From the NCBI GenBank assembly GCA_017792365.1, contig CP051229.1:2666001-2730000 (forward strand): a DNA stretch of 64,000 nucleotides. The letters are read 5' to 3'. Below are positions 47,682 to 56,452 of this stretch, piece after piece. Numbering within the stretch: position 1 is the first letter of the stretch; each line of letters starts with the position of its first letter. The notes under the pieces are model-generated. The model saw only the letters and a list, made by a program, of their open reading frames with translations, was not told where the DNA came from and made no database searches. Source of the stretch: Hyphomonas sp. GTDB lineage: Bacteria; Pseudomonadota; Alphaproteobacteria; Caulobacterales; Hyphomonadaceae. Made by a program: the position numbers and the translations under genes.

Positions 47682-48787
47682 CACATCAACTCGATTTCCG
47701 CCTGCAGCGCGCCGGCGGCCTTCAGCGCCTGCAGGATCGAGATCAGGTCGCGCGGGCTCACGCCCAGCGCATTCAGCCCGGTCACCAGCTCGCTCAGCGG
47801 AACGCCGCCGCCAAGAATGGCAAGGTCCGCAATATCCTCCGCAACCGCCACATCGGTCTGCGGCACGATCGCGGTCTGTCCCTGTCCGAACGCGTTCGGC
47901 TGGCTCACGGCGGGCTGTTCCTGCACCTGGATGGTCAGATTGCCCTGCGCGATCGCCACGGTGGAGACACGGACATTGTCGCCCATCACCACCACGCCGG
48001 TCGTCTCGTTGATCACGATCCGCGCCGGCTGGTCCGGCTCGATCTGCAACAGCTCGACCTCGGAGATCAGCGACGCCATGTCCCGGAACGCTTCCGGCCG
48101 GCTCAGCCGCACCGTCGCCGGGTCCGACACGAACGCCACCTGCGACCCGATGAACGCATTGATGGCGCCGGCAATCCGCCGCGCCGTCGTGAAGTCCGGA
48201 TTGCGCAAGGCCAGCCGCACTTCGTTCTGCGCCGCCAGGTTGAAGCCCAGCTCGCGTTCGATCAGCGCCCCGTTGGGGATACGGCCCGAGGTCGGAATGT
48301 TGCGCGTCAGGGATGTCCCGCTCTGTCCGCCAGCCGTAAAGGCGCCGACCGCGACCGATCCCTGCGCCACGGCGTAGACCTGACCGTCCGCGCCCATCAT
48401 CGGCGTCGCGACCAGAACGCCGCCTTCAAGACTGTCGCTGTCGCACAGCGCCGACACAGTGACGTCGATGCGGCTGCCATTCGTCGAAAACGGCGGCAGG
48501 TTCGCCGTCACCATCACGGCGGCGGCGTTCGCCGTGTTGAGGTTGGAGTTGCGGGTGTTGACCCCCAGCCGCTCCATCATCGCTTCAAGGCTCTGGCGGG
48601 TGAAGGCGCAGTTCCGCAGGCTGTCGCCCGTGCCATTCACGCCGACAACCAGGCCATAACCCAGCAGCTGGTTGTCCCGGACGCCTTCGATATCGACGAT
48701 ATCCTTCAGCCGCGTCGCAGCCGACGCGGGCAGGGCGGCCAGCGCCGCACCAAGGATGACAGAAGACAGAAATCGCGTAACGCGCAT
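47681..48787 (-). CDS. flgI: Flagellar P-ring protein FlgI
   Basis: A 368-residue secreted protein, signal FLSSVILGAALAALPASAATRLKDI, then the invariant LLGYGLVVGVNGTGDSL, LNTANAAAVMVTANLPPF, GSRIDVTVSALCDSDSLEGGVLVATPM and ending VSPRDLISILQALKAAGALQAEIELM. It forms the P ring around the rod in the peptidoglycan. Start at 48787; a longer frame to 48862 adds a non-signal stretch. First gene of flgI-flgJ-flgN, divergent to fliX across a CtrA-type box. Confidence 0.95.
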   Translation of the reverse strand: MRVTRFLSSVILGAALAALPASAATRLKDIVDIEGVRDNQLLGYGLVVGVNGTGDSLRNCAFTRQSLEAMMERLGVNTRNSNLNTANAAAVMVTANLPPFSTNGSRIDVTVSALCDSDSLEGGVLVATPMMGADGQVYAVAQGSVAVGAFTAGGQSGTSLTRNIPTSGRIPNGALIERELGFNLAAQNEVRLALRNPDFTTARRIAGAINAFIGSQVAFVSDPATVRLSRPEAFRDMASLISEVELLQIEPDQPARIVINETTGVVVMGDNVRVSTVAIAQGNLTIQVQEQPAVSQPNAFGQGQTAIVPQTDVAVAEDIADLAILGGGVPLSELVTGLNALGVSPRDLISILQALKAAGALQAEIELM

Positions 48788-48934
48788 GATCACCCGGCGT
48801 GGAAATGGGATCGAATCGACCATTCTGGCCGCACAGGATTCGCCGGTATCCTGCCGCCCCAACCAGAAACAAACGCTTAACCCATTCCCTCATGAGGCGC
48901 CCTCAGGACGCCCGCGGCGCCACCTCTCCAAGCC

Positions 48935-48949
48935 TTAATGCGTCCTTAA
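48935..48949. promoter_or_regulatory. CtrA-type box between flgI and fliX
   Basis: TTAA (48935-48938), seven bases TGCGTCC, TTAA (48946-48949), followed by C: the full CtrA consensus TTAA-N7-TTAA. It lies 54 bases before the fliX ATG and about 150 before flgI. In Caulobacter fliX is a class II gene driven by CtrA. Confidence 0.7.
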
Positions 48950-49002
48950 CCGGCGCGCCAAACGCTGCGTGTTAACTTGTCCCCATCGCCCAAGATTGGC
49001 TC

Positions 49003-49428
49003 ATGAAGGTCGGATCTTCCTCATCAGTTGGCGGTTCGCGCAAATCGCAGGGCGCGAAGAAGGCCGATAGCGGCTTTTCGCTCCCTTCGGCCGGCGGCCC
49101 CGAGGCGACAGCGCCCGCAGCGGCGTCCTCCAGCCTGTCGGGCGTCACCGCCGTGGGCGCAATCCTCGCCCTGCAGGACGCGACCAGCTCCGAAGCGCGC
49201 CCGAGGGCGCTGCGCAAGGGTCGCCGCCTGCTCGATGCGCTCGACCGCCTGCAACTGGCCATTCTCGGCGACGGTCCCACCCGGGCCCATCTCTCCCTCC
49301 TGAAGCGCGCGCTGGAAGAAAAACGCCTGCCGTCAGGCGATTCCGGCCTCGACGAAGTGCTGAACTGGGCCGAGGTCCGGGCCGCGGTGGAGGCCGCCAA
49401 GCTCGAGCGCGCCGACAGCGCCAACTGA
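49003..49428 (+). CDS. fliX: Flagellar assembly regulator FliX
   Basis: A 141-residue protein. The C-terminal part, LRKGRRLLDALDRLQLAILGDGPTRAHLSLLKRALEEKR, is the conserved helical FliX core; the N-terminal SSSVGGSRKSQGAK and Ser/Ala/Pro linker vary. FliX links completion of the class II basal body to FlbD, the activator of sigma-54 class III/IV flagellar promoters, such as the one in front of flagellin 2. Divergent from flgI, as in Caulobacter. Confidence 0.9.
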   Translation: MKVGSSSSVGGSRKSQGAKKADSGFSLPSAGGPEATAPAAASSSLSGVTAVGAILALQDATSSEARPRALRKGRRLLDALDRLQLAILGDGPTRAHLSLLKRALEEKRLPSGDSGLDEVLNWAEVRAAVEAAKLERADSAN

Positions 49429-49643
49429 CATCAGGGTTTACCCTGCTGCGCTGCAGCAATGCCGGTCCGGCCCGGAATCCCCGTGAAATCATTGCGATTC
49501 TCCCGGCGCGGACCATTTTTTGCAAAAAAAACAGGCACAAAAGAGTGGAAGAGCGGTCATGGACGCCTATCTCCCACTCCGTTATATAGCCCGCGCGCTT
49601 TAGGGGGCGTGTGGCCTCGGCGCTACAGGTTGGAGTGACGCGA

Positions 49644-50318
49644 ATGACGACGACCAAGGCAAGGCCCCGGACGACGTCCAGGACCACAAAGCGTGCGCCG
49701 GCGAAAGCTGCAGCCCGCACGGCCAAGAAGCCTGCCGCAAAGACGGCGGCAAAACCTGCAAGTCGCACCGCCGCCAAACCGCCGCCAAAATCCGCCGCTA
49801 AGGCTGCGCCGAAGAAGGTTGCAAAGCCGGCCGTAAAATCGGCGGCCAAGTCTTCCACTGCCAGAAAAGCCGCGGCCAAACCGGCCGCCAAAGCGCCGAA
49901 ACGGACCACGGTGAACAGCAAGAATTACGTCCCCAGCGAAAAAGAGCCCTACATGGGCAAGAAGCAGCTCAAGTACTTTCGCGACAAGCTGCTGCAGATG
50001 AAGGAAGACATCCTTCAAATGAACCGCGAAACGCTGATGGAGATGCAGGAGAACGTTGCGCCGATCCCGGACATCGTCGACCGCGCCTCGTCCGAGGCGG
50101 ATCGTGCGCTGGAACTGCGCACCCGCGACCGCCAGCGCAAGCACATCTCCAAGATCGACAGCGCCATCCGCCGCATCGATGACGGCGAGTACGGCTATTG
50201 CGAGGAAACCGGCGAGCCGATCGGGCTCCGCCGCCTCGAAGCCCGCCCGACGGCGACGCTGTGTGTCGAAGCGCAGGAGCGCCACGAGCGCATGGAGCGC
50301 ACCGTCCGCGATGACTGA
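49644..50318 (+). CDS. dksA: DksA with histone-H1-like basic N-terminal tail
   Basis: A 224-residue protein. Residues 1-90 are nearly only Lys, Ala, Arg, Pro, Thr and Ser, like histone H1 tails. The DksA core begins about 98 (EKEPYMGKKQLKYFRDKLLQ). Coiled-coil tip D143-IV-D146-R-A148 fits DxxDxA, needed for action on RNA polymerase with ppGpp. The zinc finger has only C186 (YGYCEETGEP) and C207 (ATLCVEA); the two other Cys positions are Thr and Ala. Start chosen at 49644 with GGAG upstream; a frame to 49611 exists. DksA controls rRNA and stringent promoters; the tail may bind DNA or RNA. No operon partner except the following GGCT gene. Confidence 0.88.
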   Translation: MTTTKARPRTTSRTTKRAPAKAAARTAKKPAAKTAAKPASRTAAKPPPKSAAKAAPKKVAKPAVKSAAKSSTARKAAAKPAAKAPKRTTVNSKNYVPSEKEPYMGKKQLKYFRDKLLQMKEDILQMNRETLMEMQENVAPIPDIVDRASSEADRALELRTRDRQRKHISKIDSAIRRIDDGEYGYCEETGEPIGLRRLEARPTATLCVEAQERHERMERTVRDD

Positions 50319-50336
50319 TCGGCGCCTCGAAGCGGC

Positions 50337-50750
50337 GTGAGCGACCTTCTCTTTGTCTACGGCACGCTAAGGTCCGACATCGACAGGAGCCGGCTGCCGC
50401 CGGCGGCCCAGCGCGCCGCTGACGACCTCTCAGCAAGCGCAGAGCTGATCGCACGCGGCGCGATGGCCGGAACCCTGCGCGCAGTGGCTTGGTATCCTGC
50501 CCTGATTGTCGCCGATCGCCTGCCGGATCCGGTCTACGGCGAAGTGTGGCGCCTCGCCGATCCGCTCGCCGCCTTGCCGCGTCTCGATGCGTACGAGGGC
50601 GGGGAATACCACCGCGAAGTCCGCGACGTGGCCGCCAGCGACGGCGCCATCCTGTCAGCATGGGTTTATGTGTATGATGCGCCTGTCGGCGATGCGCCCG
50701 TGATCGACTCGGGCGATTATGCGCACTGGATCGCGCAGCAAACGCCATAG
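50337..50750 (+). CDS. Gamma-glutamylcyclotransferase-like (AIG2) protein
   Basis: A 137-residue GGCT-fold protein, GTG start. LLFVYGTLRSDID is the signature YGTLR loop, and LPRLDAYEGGEYHREV carries the catalytic Glu (YEG). Family members release 5-oxoproline from gamma-glutamyl dipeptides. It follows dksA by 18 bases, may be cotranscribed, and precedes recR by 12. Confidence 0.82.
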   Translation: MSDLLFVYGTLRSDIDRSRLPPAAQRAADDLSASAELIARGAMAGTLRAVAWYPALIVADRLPDPVYGEVWRLADPLAALPRLDAYEGGEYHREVRDVAASDGAILSAWVYVYDAPVGDAPVIDSGDYAHWIAQQTP

Positions 50751-50762
50751 ATACTGACCCCG

Positions 50763-51365
50763 ATGAGCAGCAGGCATTCAGCAGGGCCGGAGATTCTCCG
50801 GATGATCGACTTTCTGTCGAAGCTTCCCGGCTTCGGCCCGCGTTCCGCGCGCCGCGCCGCGCTGCACCTCCTGAAGAAGCCCGACCAGCTGCTCGCGCCA
50901 TTGGCCGCCGCGCTGGCTGACGCCGCCAGCAAGGTGCGCCAGTGCTCGACCTGCGGCAGCTTCGACACGATCGATCCCTGCGCCATCTGCGCAGCCCCCG
51001 GCCGTGACGAAACCATCATCTGCGCAGTCGAAGAGGTCGGCGACCTCTGGGCGATGGAGCGCTCGGGCGTGTTTCGCGGTCGCTATCACGTCGTTGGCGG
51101 CGCGCTCTCGGCGCTCGACGGCGTCGGCCCCGAGGATCTCAATATCGGCCGCCTCATCGACCGCGCCGCCCAGCCGCACGTTCAGGAGGTCATCCTCGCT
51201 CTCAATGCAACGGTGGACGGCCAGACGACCGCGCACTACATCACCGATCGTCTCTCCCATCTCGAAGTTAAGGTCACACACCTCGCGCACGGCGTGCCCG
51301 TTGGCGGCGAACTCGACCACCTCGACGACGGCACCATCGCCGCCGCGCTCGCATCACGAAGATAG
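50763..51365 (+). CDS. recR: Recombination mediator RecR
   Basis: A 200-residue protein. HhH region [17 protein letters not shown] (21-37), C4 zinc finger C61-x2-C64-x8-C73-x2-C76, Toprim part [44 protein letters not shown] and the Walker-like end. RecR acts with RecO/RecF to load RecA on SSB-coated gaps. In many bacteria it follows dnaX-yba; here the upstream neighbours are GGCT and dksA instead. Confidence 0.96.
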   Translation: MSSRHSAGPEILRMIDFLSKLPGFGPRSARRAALHLLKKPDQLLAPLAAALADAASKVRQCSTCGSFDTIDPCAICAAPGRDETIICAVEEVGDLWAMERSGVFRGRYHVVGGALSALDGVGPEDLNIGRLIDRAAQPHVQEVILALNATVDGQTTAHYITDRLSHLEVKVTHLAHGVPVGGELDHLDDGTIAAALASRR

Positions 51366-51368
51366 TCC

Positions 51369-52010
51369 ATGCCCGATCGTACCTGGTACCTCGTCCGCCA
51401 CGGCCAGACCGAGTGGAACGCCGAAAAGCGCATGCAGGGGCAGTGGGATTCCAGGCTGTCCGAACTCGGCCGAAAGCATGCCGACGACAACGGCCGGTGG
51501 CTGGCGACGCTCGGGATCGAACACGCCTGGGCCTCGCCCCTGGGCCGCGTCCGCGAGACCGTCGCCATCGTCAACAATCACTTCCCGATCGAACCGGTCT
51601 GGGATGACCGCCTCAAGGAGTGGTCGTCCGGCGACTGGTCGGGCGAACTCTACGCCGACATCCAGAAGCACCGCGTCGCCGAATGGGAAGCCTGGGACGC
51701 CGACCGCTACAATGTCCGCCCGCCGAACGGCGAGAATTTCCACGATCTCGCAGCGCGCGCCGCCAGCTTCCTCGCAGACAGTCGCGCGCATCCGGCGCGC
51801 ACCGTCGCCGTGTTCGCGCACGGCTTCATCCTGCGGAACCTCGCGGCCTGCCTGCTCGATCTGACCCCTGAGGACGTGCTCGACATCCGCCAGACCAACG
51901 ACGTCGTGTTCCGCATCACCGAAGCCGACGGCGCAACACACGCGCACCATTTCATTGCCGGCGAAGGTCCGCAGGAAGGCCTGCCCCGCGGCGACCAGCG
52001 CGTCGCCTGA
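51369..52010 (+). CDS. Histidine phosphatase family protein (phosphoglycerate-mutase-like)
   Basis: A 213-residue protein of the histidine phosphatase superfamily. RHGQTEWNAEKRMQGQWDS at the start has the phospho-His motif RHGxTEWN; the second His is in VAVFAHGFILRNL. Also ASPLGRVRET. Family members include mutases, CobC and broad phosphatases; the substrate is unknown. It follows recR by three bases, so it is probably cotranscribed. Confidence 0.85.
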   Translation: MPDRTWYLVRHGQTEWNAEKRMQGQWDSRLSELGRKHADDNGRWLATLGIEHAWASPLGRVRETVAIVNNHFPIEPVWDDRLKEWSSGDWSGELYADIQKHRVAEWEAWDADRYNVRPPNGENFHDLAARAASFLADSRAHPARTVAVFAHGFILRNLAACLLDLTPEDVLDIRQTNDVVFRITEADGATHAHHFIAGEGPQEGLPRGDQRVA

Positions 52011-52033
52011 ACCGGGCTGCAACCGAACAAAGA

Positions 52034-52064
52034 AAAAGGCCGGACCAAGCTGGTCCGGCCTTTT
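52034..52064. terminator. Bidirectional terminator between convergent genes
   Basis: A perfect 14-bp stem (52034-52047 with 52051-52064, loop AGC) with AAAA at one end and TTTT at the other, so it can stop transcription on both strands. Confidence 0.9.
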
Positions 52065-52088
52065 GAATGTTAGCTCTGCAAGCTGCGC

Positions 52089-53138
52089 CTACTTGGCGTT
52101 CGCGGCTTGCTCGGCGTCTTCGATACGACCGCCGCGCAGGATGCCGGGCAGGGCGTAATTGCCTTCGTGGCAGGCATACTCGTAGATCTTGCCTTCCAGC
52201 GGCGCGAACTCGTACTCGCCGCCCCACGGTTGTTCCCAGAAATCCGGATCTTCGACGATGAACTCGTAGTGCAGCCGGTTCTCGCTCTTGCGCGTGAACC
52301 GCTCGGTCACCTTGAGGTTTTCCCACGAACCCATGAATTCCTGGACCTGCGGGATGTTCTTGGTCTGCACAACCAGCGTTTCGCCTTCCCACCAGCCGAT
52401 GGAATCGCCGAACCACGGCCGCACATCGTCGTCGCGATGCTCGCCGCCGATCCGGATCGCGCGCACATCGTGGTTCATCTCGATCGAGATCATCAACTGG
52501 TCCGGCGTCTGAACGAACTCGTAGTTGTTGTTGTAGAACCCGTTCGGCAGCATCGGCGGACCGCCATTGCGGCCAAAACCGATGATGCAGCGATCGCCCA
52601 GCGAGCGCACTTCATAGCTGTCCGTCGGCCCGCGCGAGCGGTCGAGGCGCTCATACGTCGGGCGGTCGGCCTTCGGTGAAGGTGGGCGGCCGTTGGCCGT
52701 CGTCAGGATCGAGGTGCGCGGCTCGCCGTCAACGCGCATCAGGTGGTTGCCGGGATCGAGCCAGAAGCGGTTGTACCCGCCGACCGCGCCGCCAGCCGCC
52801 TCGAACTCGGGGCGTGTGACGGTGGTTTCATGCTCGAATTCCGCATCGGCGTCCGGATCGGTGATCTGGTTGGCCTCGAAGATCTCGATCTGCACATCGC
52901 CCTCGATCTGGGCGACTTCCTCCGGCGTGTGCACCAGGCGCTCGCCATATTCGCCGCGGCGGACGAAGGGCGTCAGCGTCACGTTGGTCCAGGTGCCGCC
53001 AAGGGCCGGCTCGCCCCATGGAGTCACCGGCGCCGGGCCGTCTTCCGCTTCCTGAGCGACCGCCCCGGAGACCGTCAGCGCAGCAAACCCCATTGCGGCC
53101 CCCGCAAGTCCCATTCGAAGCCTGTTACGAATTTGCAC
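52089..53138 (-). CDS. Secreted protein of unknown function
   Basis: A 349-residue protein with a signal peptide (GLAGAAMGFAALTVSGAVAQ). The mature part belongs to a widespread secreted family without a clear name: GTWTNVTLTPF, DRCIIGFGRNGGPPMLPNGFYNNNYEFVQTPDQLMI, WFGDSIGWWEGETLVVQTKN, and the end YEYACHEGNYALPGILRG. Such proteins are common in Sphingomonads, Caulobacter relatives and Acidobacteria. No catalytic site is known to me. Alone between a strong terminator and rmuC. Confidence 0.7.
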   Translation of the reverse strand: MQIRNRLRMGLAGAAMGFAALTVSGAVAQEAEDGPAPVTPWGEPALGGTWTNVTLTPFVRRGEYGERLVHTPEEVAQIEGDVQIEIFEANQITDPDADAEFEHETTVTRPEFEAAGGAVGGYNRFWLDPGNHLMRVDGEPRTSILTTANGRPPSPKADRPTYERLDRSRGPTDSYEVRSLGDRCIIGFGRNGGPPMLPNGFYNNNYEFVQTPDQLMISIEMNHDVRAIRIGGEHRDDDVRPWFGDSIGWWEGETLVVQTKNIPQVQEFMGSWENLKVTERFTRKSENRLHYEFIVEDPDFWEQPWGGEYEFAPLEGKIYEYACHEGNYALPGILRGGRIEDAEQAANAK

Positions 53139-53344
53139 GTCGATACTCCTCCAAAAATTTGGTGCCTATGATGGCGTCCTCGCGCGGATGATTATGTTGT
53201 ACGTGCAGTTTACGCAACGCAACTCTCGTCACCGTGATGCTTTCGGGGGCGCGGTATCTCAGCGCGGCCCCGAGGAGAATCCCGCTAGGCTCAGCCCACA
53301 ATGCCACGATTGCGGCGAACAAACAAAGAACATATGATCCGCCA

Positions 53345-54793
53345 ATGATTCAGCTCGATTATCTGCACATCGTCCTCGTCATTTTCGCGCTGGCCGCCAT
53401 CGGGTTCGCCGTCTGGATGCGACAGTCCCGCGCCCCGGAATCGACCCGCCTCGAAACCGAGCTCAATCGCGAGCGGGAGGAACGCCGCAACGATCTTGCC
53501 GACGCCAAGGCGACCATCGCCGAGCTCAAGGCAGAGCGCGAAACCCTCCGCACCCGCGCCGAAACCGCGGAACGCCAGCTCGAGACCCGCTCGGCCACAC
53601 TGGCGGAACGCGAACAATCCTACGCCCGCGAACTCGAGCGCATGGAAAAGGTCCAGGCCGAAGCTGAACAGCGCTTCCGCGCGCTGGCCAATTCCGCGCT
53701 GATGGACAGCCAGAAGAAGTTCGTCGAACTGGCCGACGAGACCTTCAAGAAGCACCAGCAGGGCGCCAAGGGCGAGATGGGCGCCATGCTCAAACCCATC
53801 CAGGAAACCTTTGGCCAGTTCCGCGAGAAGGTCGACGCAATCGAGAAGGTCCGCTCCGAGGATCGCGCCCGCCTCGACCAGCAGATCCGCCAGATGGGCG
53901 AAACCATGCAGCAGACCCAGAACGTCACCGGCAAGCTGGCGTCGGCGCTCGCAGCCCCCCGCCACGGCGGCCGCTGGGGCGAGGAGACGCTGCGCAACGT
54001 CCTCGAAATGTCCGGTCTCAGCCCCTACGCCGATTTCACCGAACAGACCTCGTCAGAAACGGAAAAGGGCCGCATCCGCCCGGACGTCATCGTGCGCATG
54101 CCCGGCGGACGCGAACTGGTCATCGATTCCAAGGTCTCGCTCGACGACTATCTCGCCGCCTCCAACGAAACGGATAGCCAGAAGCGCGCCCAGCACCTTG
54201 CCTCCCACGCCGCCAAGGTCCGCGCCCACGTTTCGCAGCTGTCGAAGAAGGACTACTGGAAGGACTTCGCCGACCGCGTCGACTTCGTGGCCATGTTCAT
54301 CCCCGGCGAAAACTTCTACGCCGCCGTCCTCGAACAGGACCGCGAAATCTTCGACTATGCCGCCCGCAACAACATCATCATCGTCACACCTTCGACGCTG
54401 ATCGCGCTCGCAAAGGCGGTCGCCTACGGCTGGCGCCAGGAAGAGGCCAACCGCAATGCCGAACAGGCCGTCGCCCTCGGTCGCGAACTCTATTCCCGCC
54501 TCGTCACCATGTGCGATCACATGGGCAAGGTCGGAACCGATCTCGATCGCACGGTCGGCTCGTTCAACAAGCTGGTCGGCTCCTACGAGCGCAAGGTGAT
54601 GCCCCAGGTCCGCCGTTTCGAGGAATTGCAGATCCCCACCGAAGACCGCGCCGTCGACAGCCCCGCCGAGATCGCGACCCAGCCGCGCACGCCGCAGATC
54701 ACCGAACAGGACACCAAAAAGAAGGACGCCCCCGGCCTCTTCGACGATGCCGCGCCGCCTGCCGCCCAGAAGAAACGCGAACTCGCAAAATAG
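53345..54793 (+). CDS. rmuC: DNA recombination protein RmuC
   Basis: A 482-residue protein. N-terminal TM (YLHIVLVIFALAAIGFAVWM), long coiled coil (about 33-220; EREERRNDLADAKATIAELKAERETLR), then the nuclease-like RmuC domain: RHGGRWGEETLRNVLEMSGL, KGRIRPDVIVRMPGGRELVIDSKVSLDDYL, FVAMFIPGENFYAAVLEQD and IIIVTPSTLIALAKAVAYGWRQE. RmuC limits inversions at short inverted repeats. Start 53345 was chosen as the first ATG near the TM; a frame extends to 53234. Confidence 0.93.
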   Translation: MIQLDYLHIVLVIFALAAIGFAVWMRQSRAPESTRLETELNREREERRNDLADAKATIAELKAERETLRTRAETAERQLETRSATLAEREQSYARELERMEKVQAEAEQRFRALANSALMDSQKKFVELADETFKKHQQGAKGEMGAMLKPIQETFGQFREKVDAIEKVRSEDRARLDQQIRQMGETMQQTQNVTGKLASALAAPRHGGRWGEETLRNVLEMSGLSPYADFTEQTSSETEKGRIRPDVIVRMPGGRELVIDSKVSLDDYLAASNETDSQKRAQHLASHAAKVRAHVSQLSKKDYWKDFADRVDFVAMFIPGENFYAAVLEQDREIFDYAARNNIIIVTPSTLIALAKAVAYGWRQEEANRNAEQAVALGRELYSRLVTMCDHMGKVGTDLDRTVGSFNKLVGSYERKVMPQVRRFEELQIPTEDRAVDSPAEIATQPRTPQITEQDTKKKDAPGLFDDAAPPAAQKKRELAK

Positions 54794-54799
54794 CGAGAC

Positions 54800-54923
54800 G
54801 TCATTCCGGGCGCAGGCGCGGATGCGCCGGAGACCCGGAACCCAGCCGTCGCGCCGGCTATCGATCTGGGCCACAGGCTAAGCGCTGGGTTCCGGCTCTC
54901 CGCTTCGCTGCGGCCGGAATGAC
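54800..54923. repeat. Dispersed palindromic repeat element, copy 2
   Basis: GTCATTCCGG (54800-54809) with CCGGAATGAC (54914-54923) outside, and CCGGAACCCAG with GCTGGGTTCCGG inside. Same layout as 38975-39078, with a different middle. It starts seven bases after the rmuC stop. Confidence 0.75.
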
Positions 54924-54941
54924 GGCGTTGACTTTGAGGTG

Positions 54942-55343
54942 TCAGGGCCGGTCCGCGGCCCTCGCATGACCACGCGGCTGCGTCACAACCCAGATGATCG
55001 CGATCAGCACCGGCTGGAACAGCAACCGCCCCCACAAGGCGGGCAGCCCCAGCGCCGCATAGCGCTCCGCCTCCATCAGCATCTCGATATGAACCGGCGT
55101 AACCGCAACGCAGAACGCGATCAGCGCCAGCCCGACCCAGCGGCGCAACGGCCCAACCCAGATCAACGCGGCGCCGGCAACCTCCAGCACGCCCGTCCCA
55201 AGCACCACGAGAAGCGGGAAGGGGACCCAGCCCGGCGTCACGCCGGTAAACGTCTCGGTCACGACGAAATGCCCGATCCCGCCGACCAGAAACCAGAACG
55301 ACACGAACGCCAGCCCCGCAAGACGCAAGGCGTTCAAAGCCAT
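54942..55343 (-). CDS. DoxX-like membrane protein
   Basis: A 133-residue protein started at ATG 55343 (MALNALRLAG), overlapping the zntB-like stop by ten bases. Four helices (LAGLAFVSFWFLVGGIGHF, FPLLVVLGTGVLEVAGAALIWVG, WVGLALIAFCVAVTPVHI, LLFQPVLIAIIWVV). The pattern ALRLAG...GHF, LGTGVLEVAGAALI and TPVHIEMLM fits DoxX-like proteins. Function unknown; DoxX relatives link to redox stress. Coupled with the zntB-like gene. Confidence 0.75.
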   Translation of the reverse strand: MALNALRLAGLAFVSFWFLVGGIGHFVVTETFTGVTPGWVPFPLLVVLGTGVLEVAGAALIWVGPLRRWVGLALIAFCVAVTPVHIEMLMEAERYAALGLPALWGRLLFQPVLIAIIWVVTQPRGHARAADRP

Positions 55344-56356
55344 TTCAGTTTCTTGAACACGTAGAGCTGCGCACACAGCACCCCGACCAGCAACACCACC
55401 GTGATCCAGAAGGCGTCGCTGTCCTCAACCCCAGGCATGCCGCCGACATTGATGCCAAGAAGCCCGGTCAGGAAGCCGAGCGGCAGAAAGATCGCCGCAA
55501 CGATCGACAGCATGTACATGGTCCGGTTCATCCGGTCCGCCGCGCGGTTGTTGAGATCGTCCTGCAGCACAAGCGCGCTTTCCTTGGAGACATCAAGGTC
55601 CTCGAGATAGCGGCGCAGCCGGTCGACCGTCTCGCGTATGTCTGCGCGGTTCTCCTCTGACAGCCAGTCCGGCGCAGCCCGCTGGATCTCGACCAGCGCC
55701 TCATGCTGCGGCGACATGTGCCGCTTGAGCGCAAGACAATTCCGCCGGATCTCGGAAATCCTGTCGAGCATGCTGTCCGTGTCGCGGTGATCCTCGTCGG
55801 CCTCCATCTCGTCGATGTGCTCGTTCATGTCGATGATGGCGTGGTTCATCTTCAGCACCATCAATTCCAGCAGCCGGGTCAACAGATCGCCCGAGGTCTT
55901 CGGCCCCTCGCTCCGCTCCAACTCGGCCAACACATCCCGCGGCGTCTGAAGCCGGCGCCGCCGCAGCGTGATCACGCGGTTGGCGTCGGTCCATATCTGC
56001 ATCGCGATCATGTCTTCCGGCTCGGCGCCCGGGTTGAAATTGATGCCTCTGAGAATGGTGACCAGCCCGTCGCCCTCCCTGAAGGCGCGCGGACGCGTCT
56101 CATTGGACAGCATCGCCTCAAGCGTCGGCTCCGTCAGCTCGAGTGTCTGCTCCAGGAAGTCCTCGACATCGTCCATCGTGCGATCAAGGTGCAGCCACAT
56201 GACCTCGCCAGCAGTCCCGGGCCGCCACGCACACGCTTCGTCCCAGTCGATCGCGCGGCAACCGCCCGATCCATCCAGCACGCAGCCAAACAGCAGTCCG
56301 TGAGGTTCCGTCTGGCTTTCCAAAGGATTGCCCACTGCATCGGCCTGCGATGTCAT
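55334..56356 (-). CDS. CorA/ZntB family divalent cation transporter
   Basis: A 340-residue protein with a large cytosolic N-domain and two C-terminal helices (MYMLSIVAAIFLPLGFLTGLLGINVGGMPG and the last one). The signature after TM1 reads GINVGGMPG, the ZntB type, not the CorA GMN. ZntB members transport zinc or other divalent metals with proton coupling. The C-terminus FKKLKWL is typical. Gene coupled with the DoxX-like gene downstream. Confidence 0.88.
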   Translation of the reverse strand: MTSQADAVGNPLESQTEPHGLLFGCVLDGSGGCRAIDWDEACAWRPGTAGEVMWLHLDRTMDDVEDFLEQTLELTEPTLEAMLSNETRPRAFREGDGLVTILRGINFNPGAEPEDMIAMQIWTDANRVITLRRRRLQTPRDVLAELERSEGPKTSGDLLTRLLELMVLKMNHAIIDMNEHIDEMEADEDHRDTDSMLDRISEIRRNCLALKRHMSPQHEALVEIQRAAPDWLSEENRADIRETVDRLRRYLEDLDVSKESALVLQDDLNNRAADRMNRTMYMLSIVAAIFLPLGFLTGLLGINVGGMPGVEDSDAFWITVVLLVGVLCAQLYVFKKLKWL

Positions 56357-56452
56357 GCTATCTTCCCGCTGCAGTCAGGCATGCGCGCACCCACGTCAAA
56401 CTATACCATTGGTCTAGTATCCTTGTGGTGCGGGCTATGAAAGGGGACAGGC

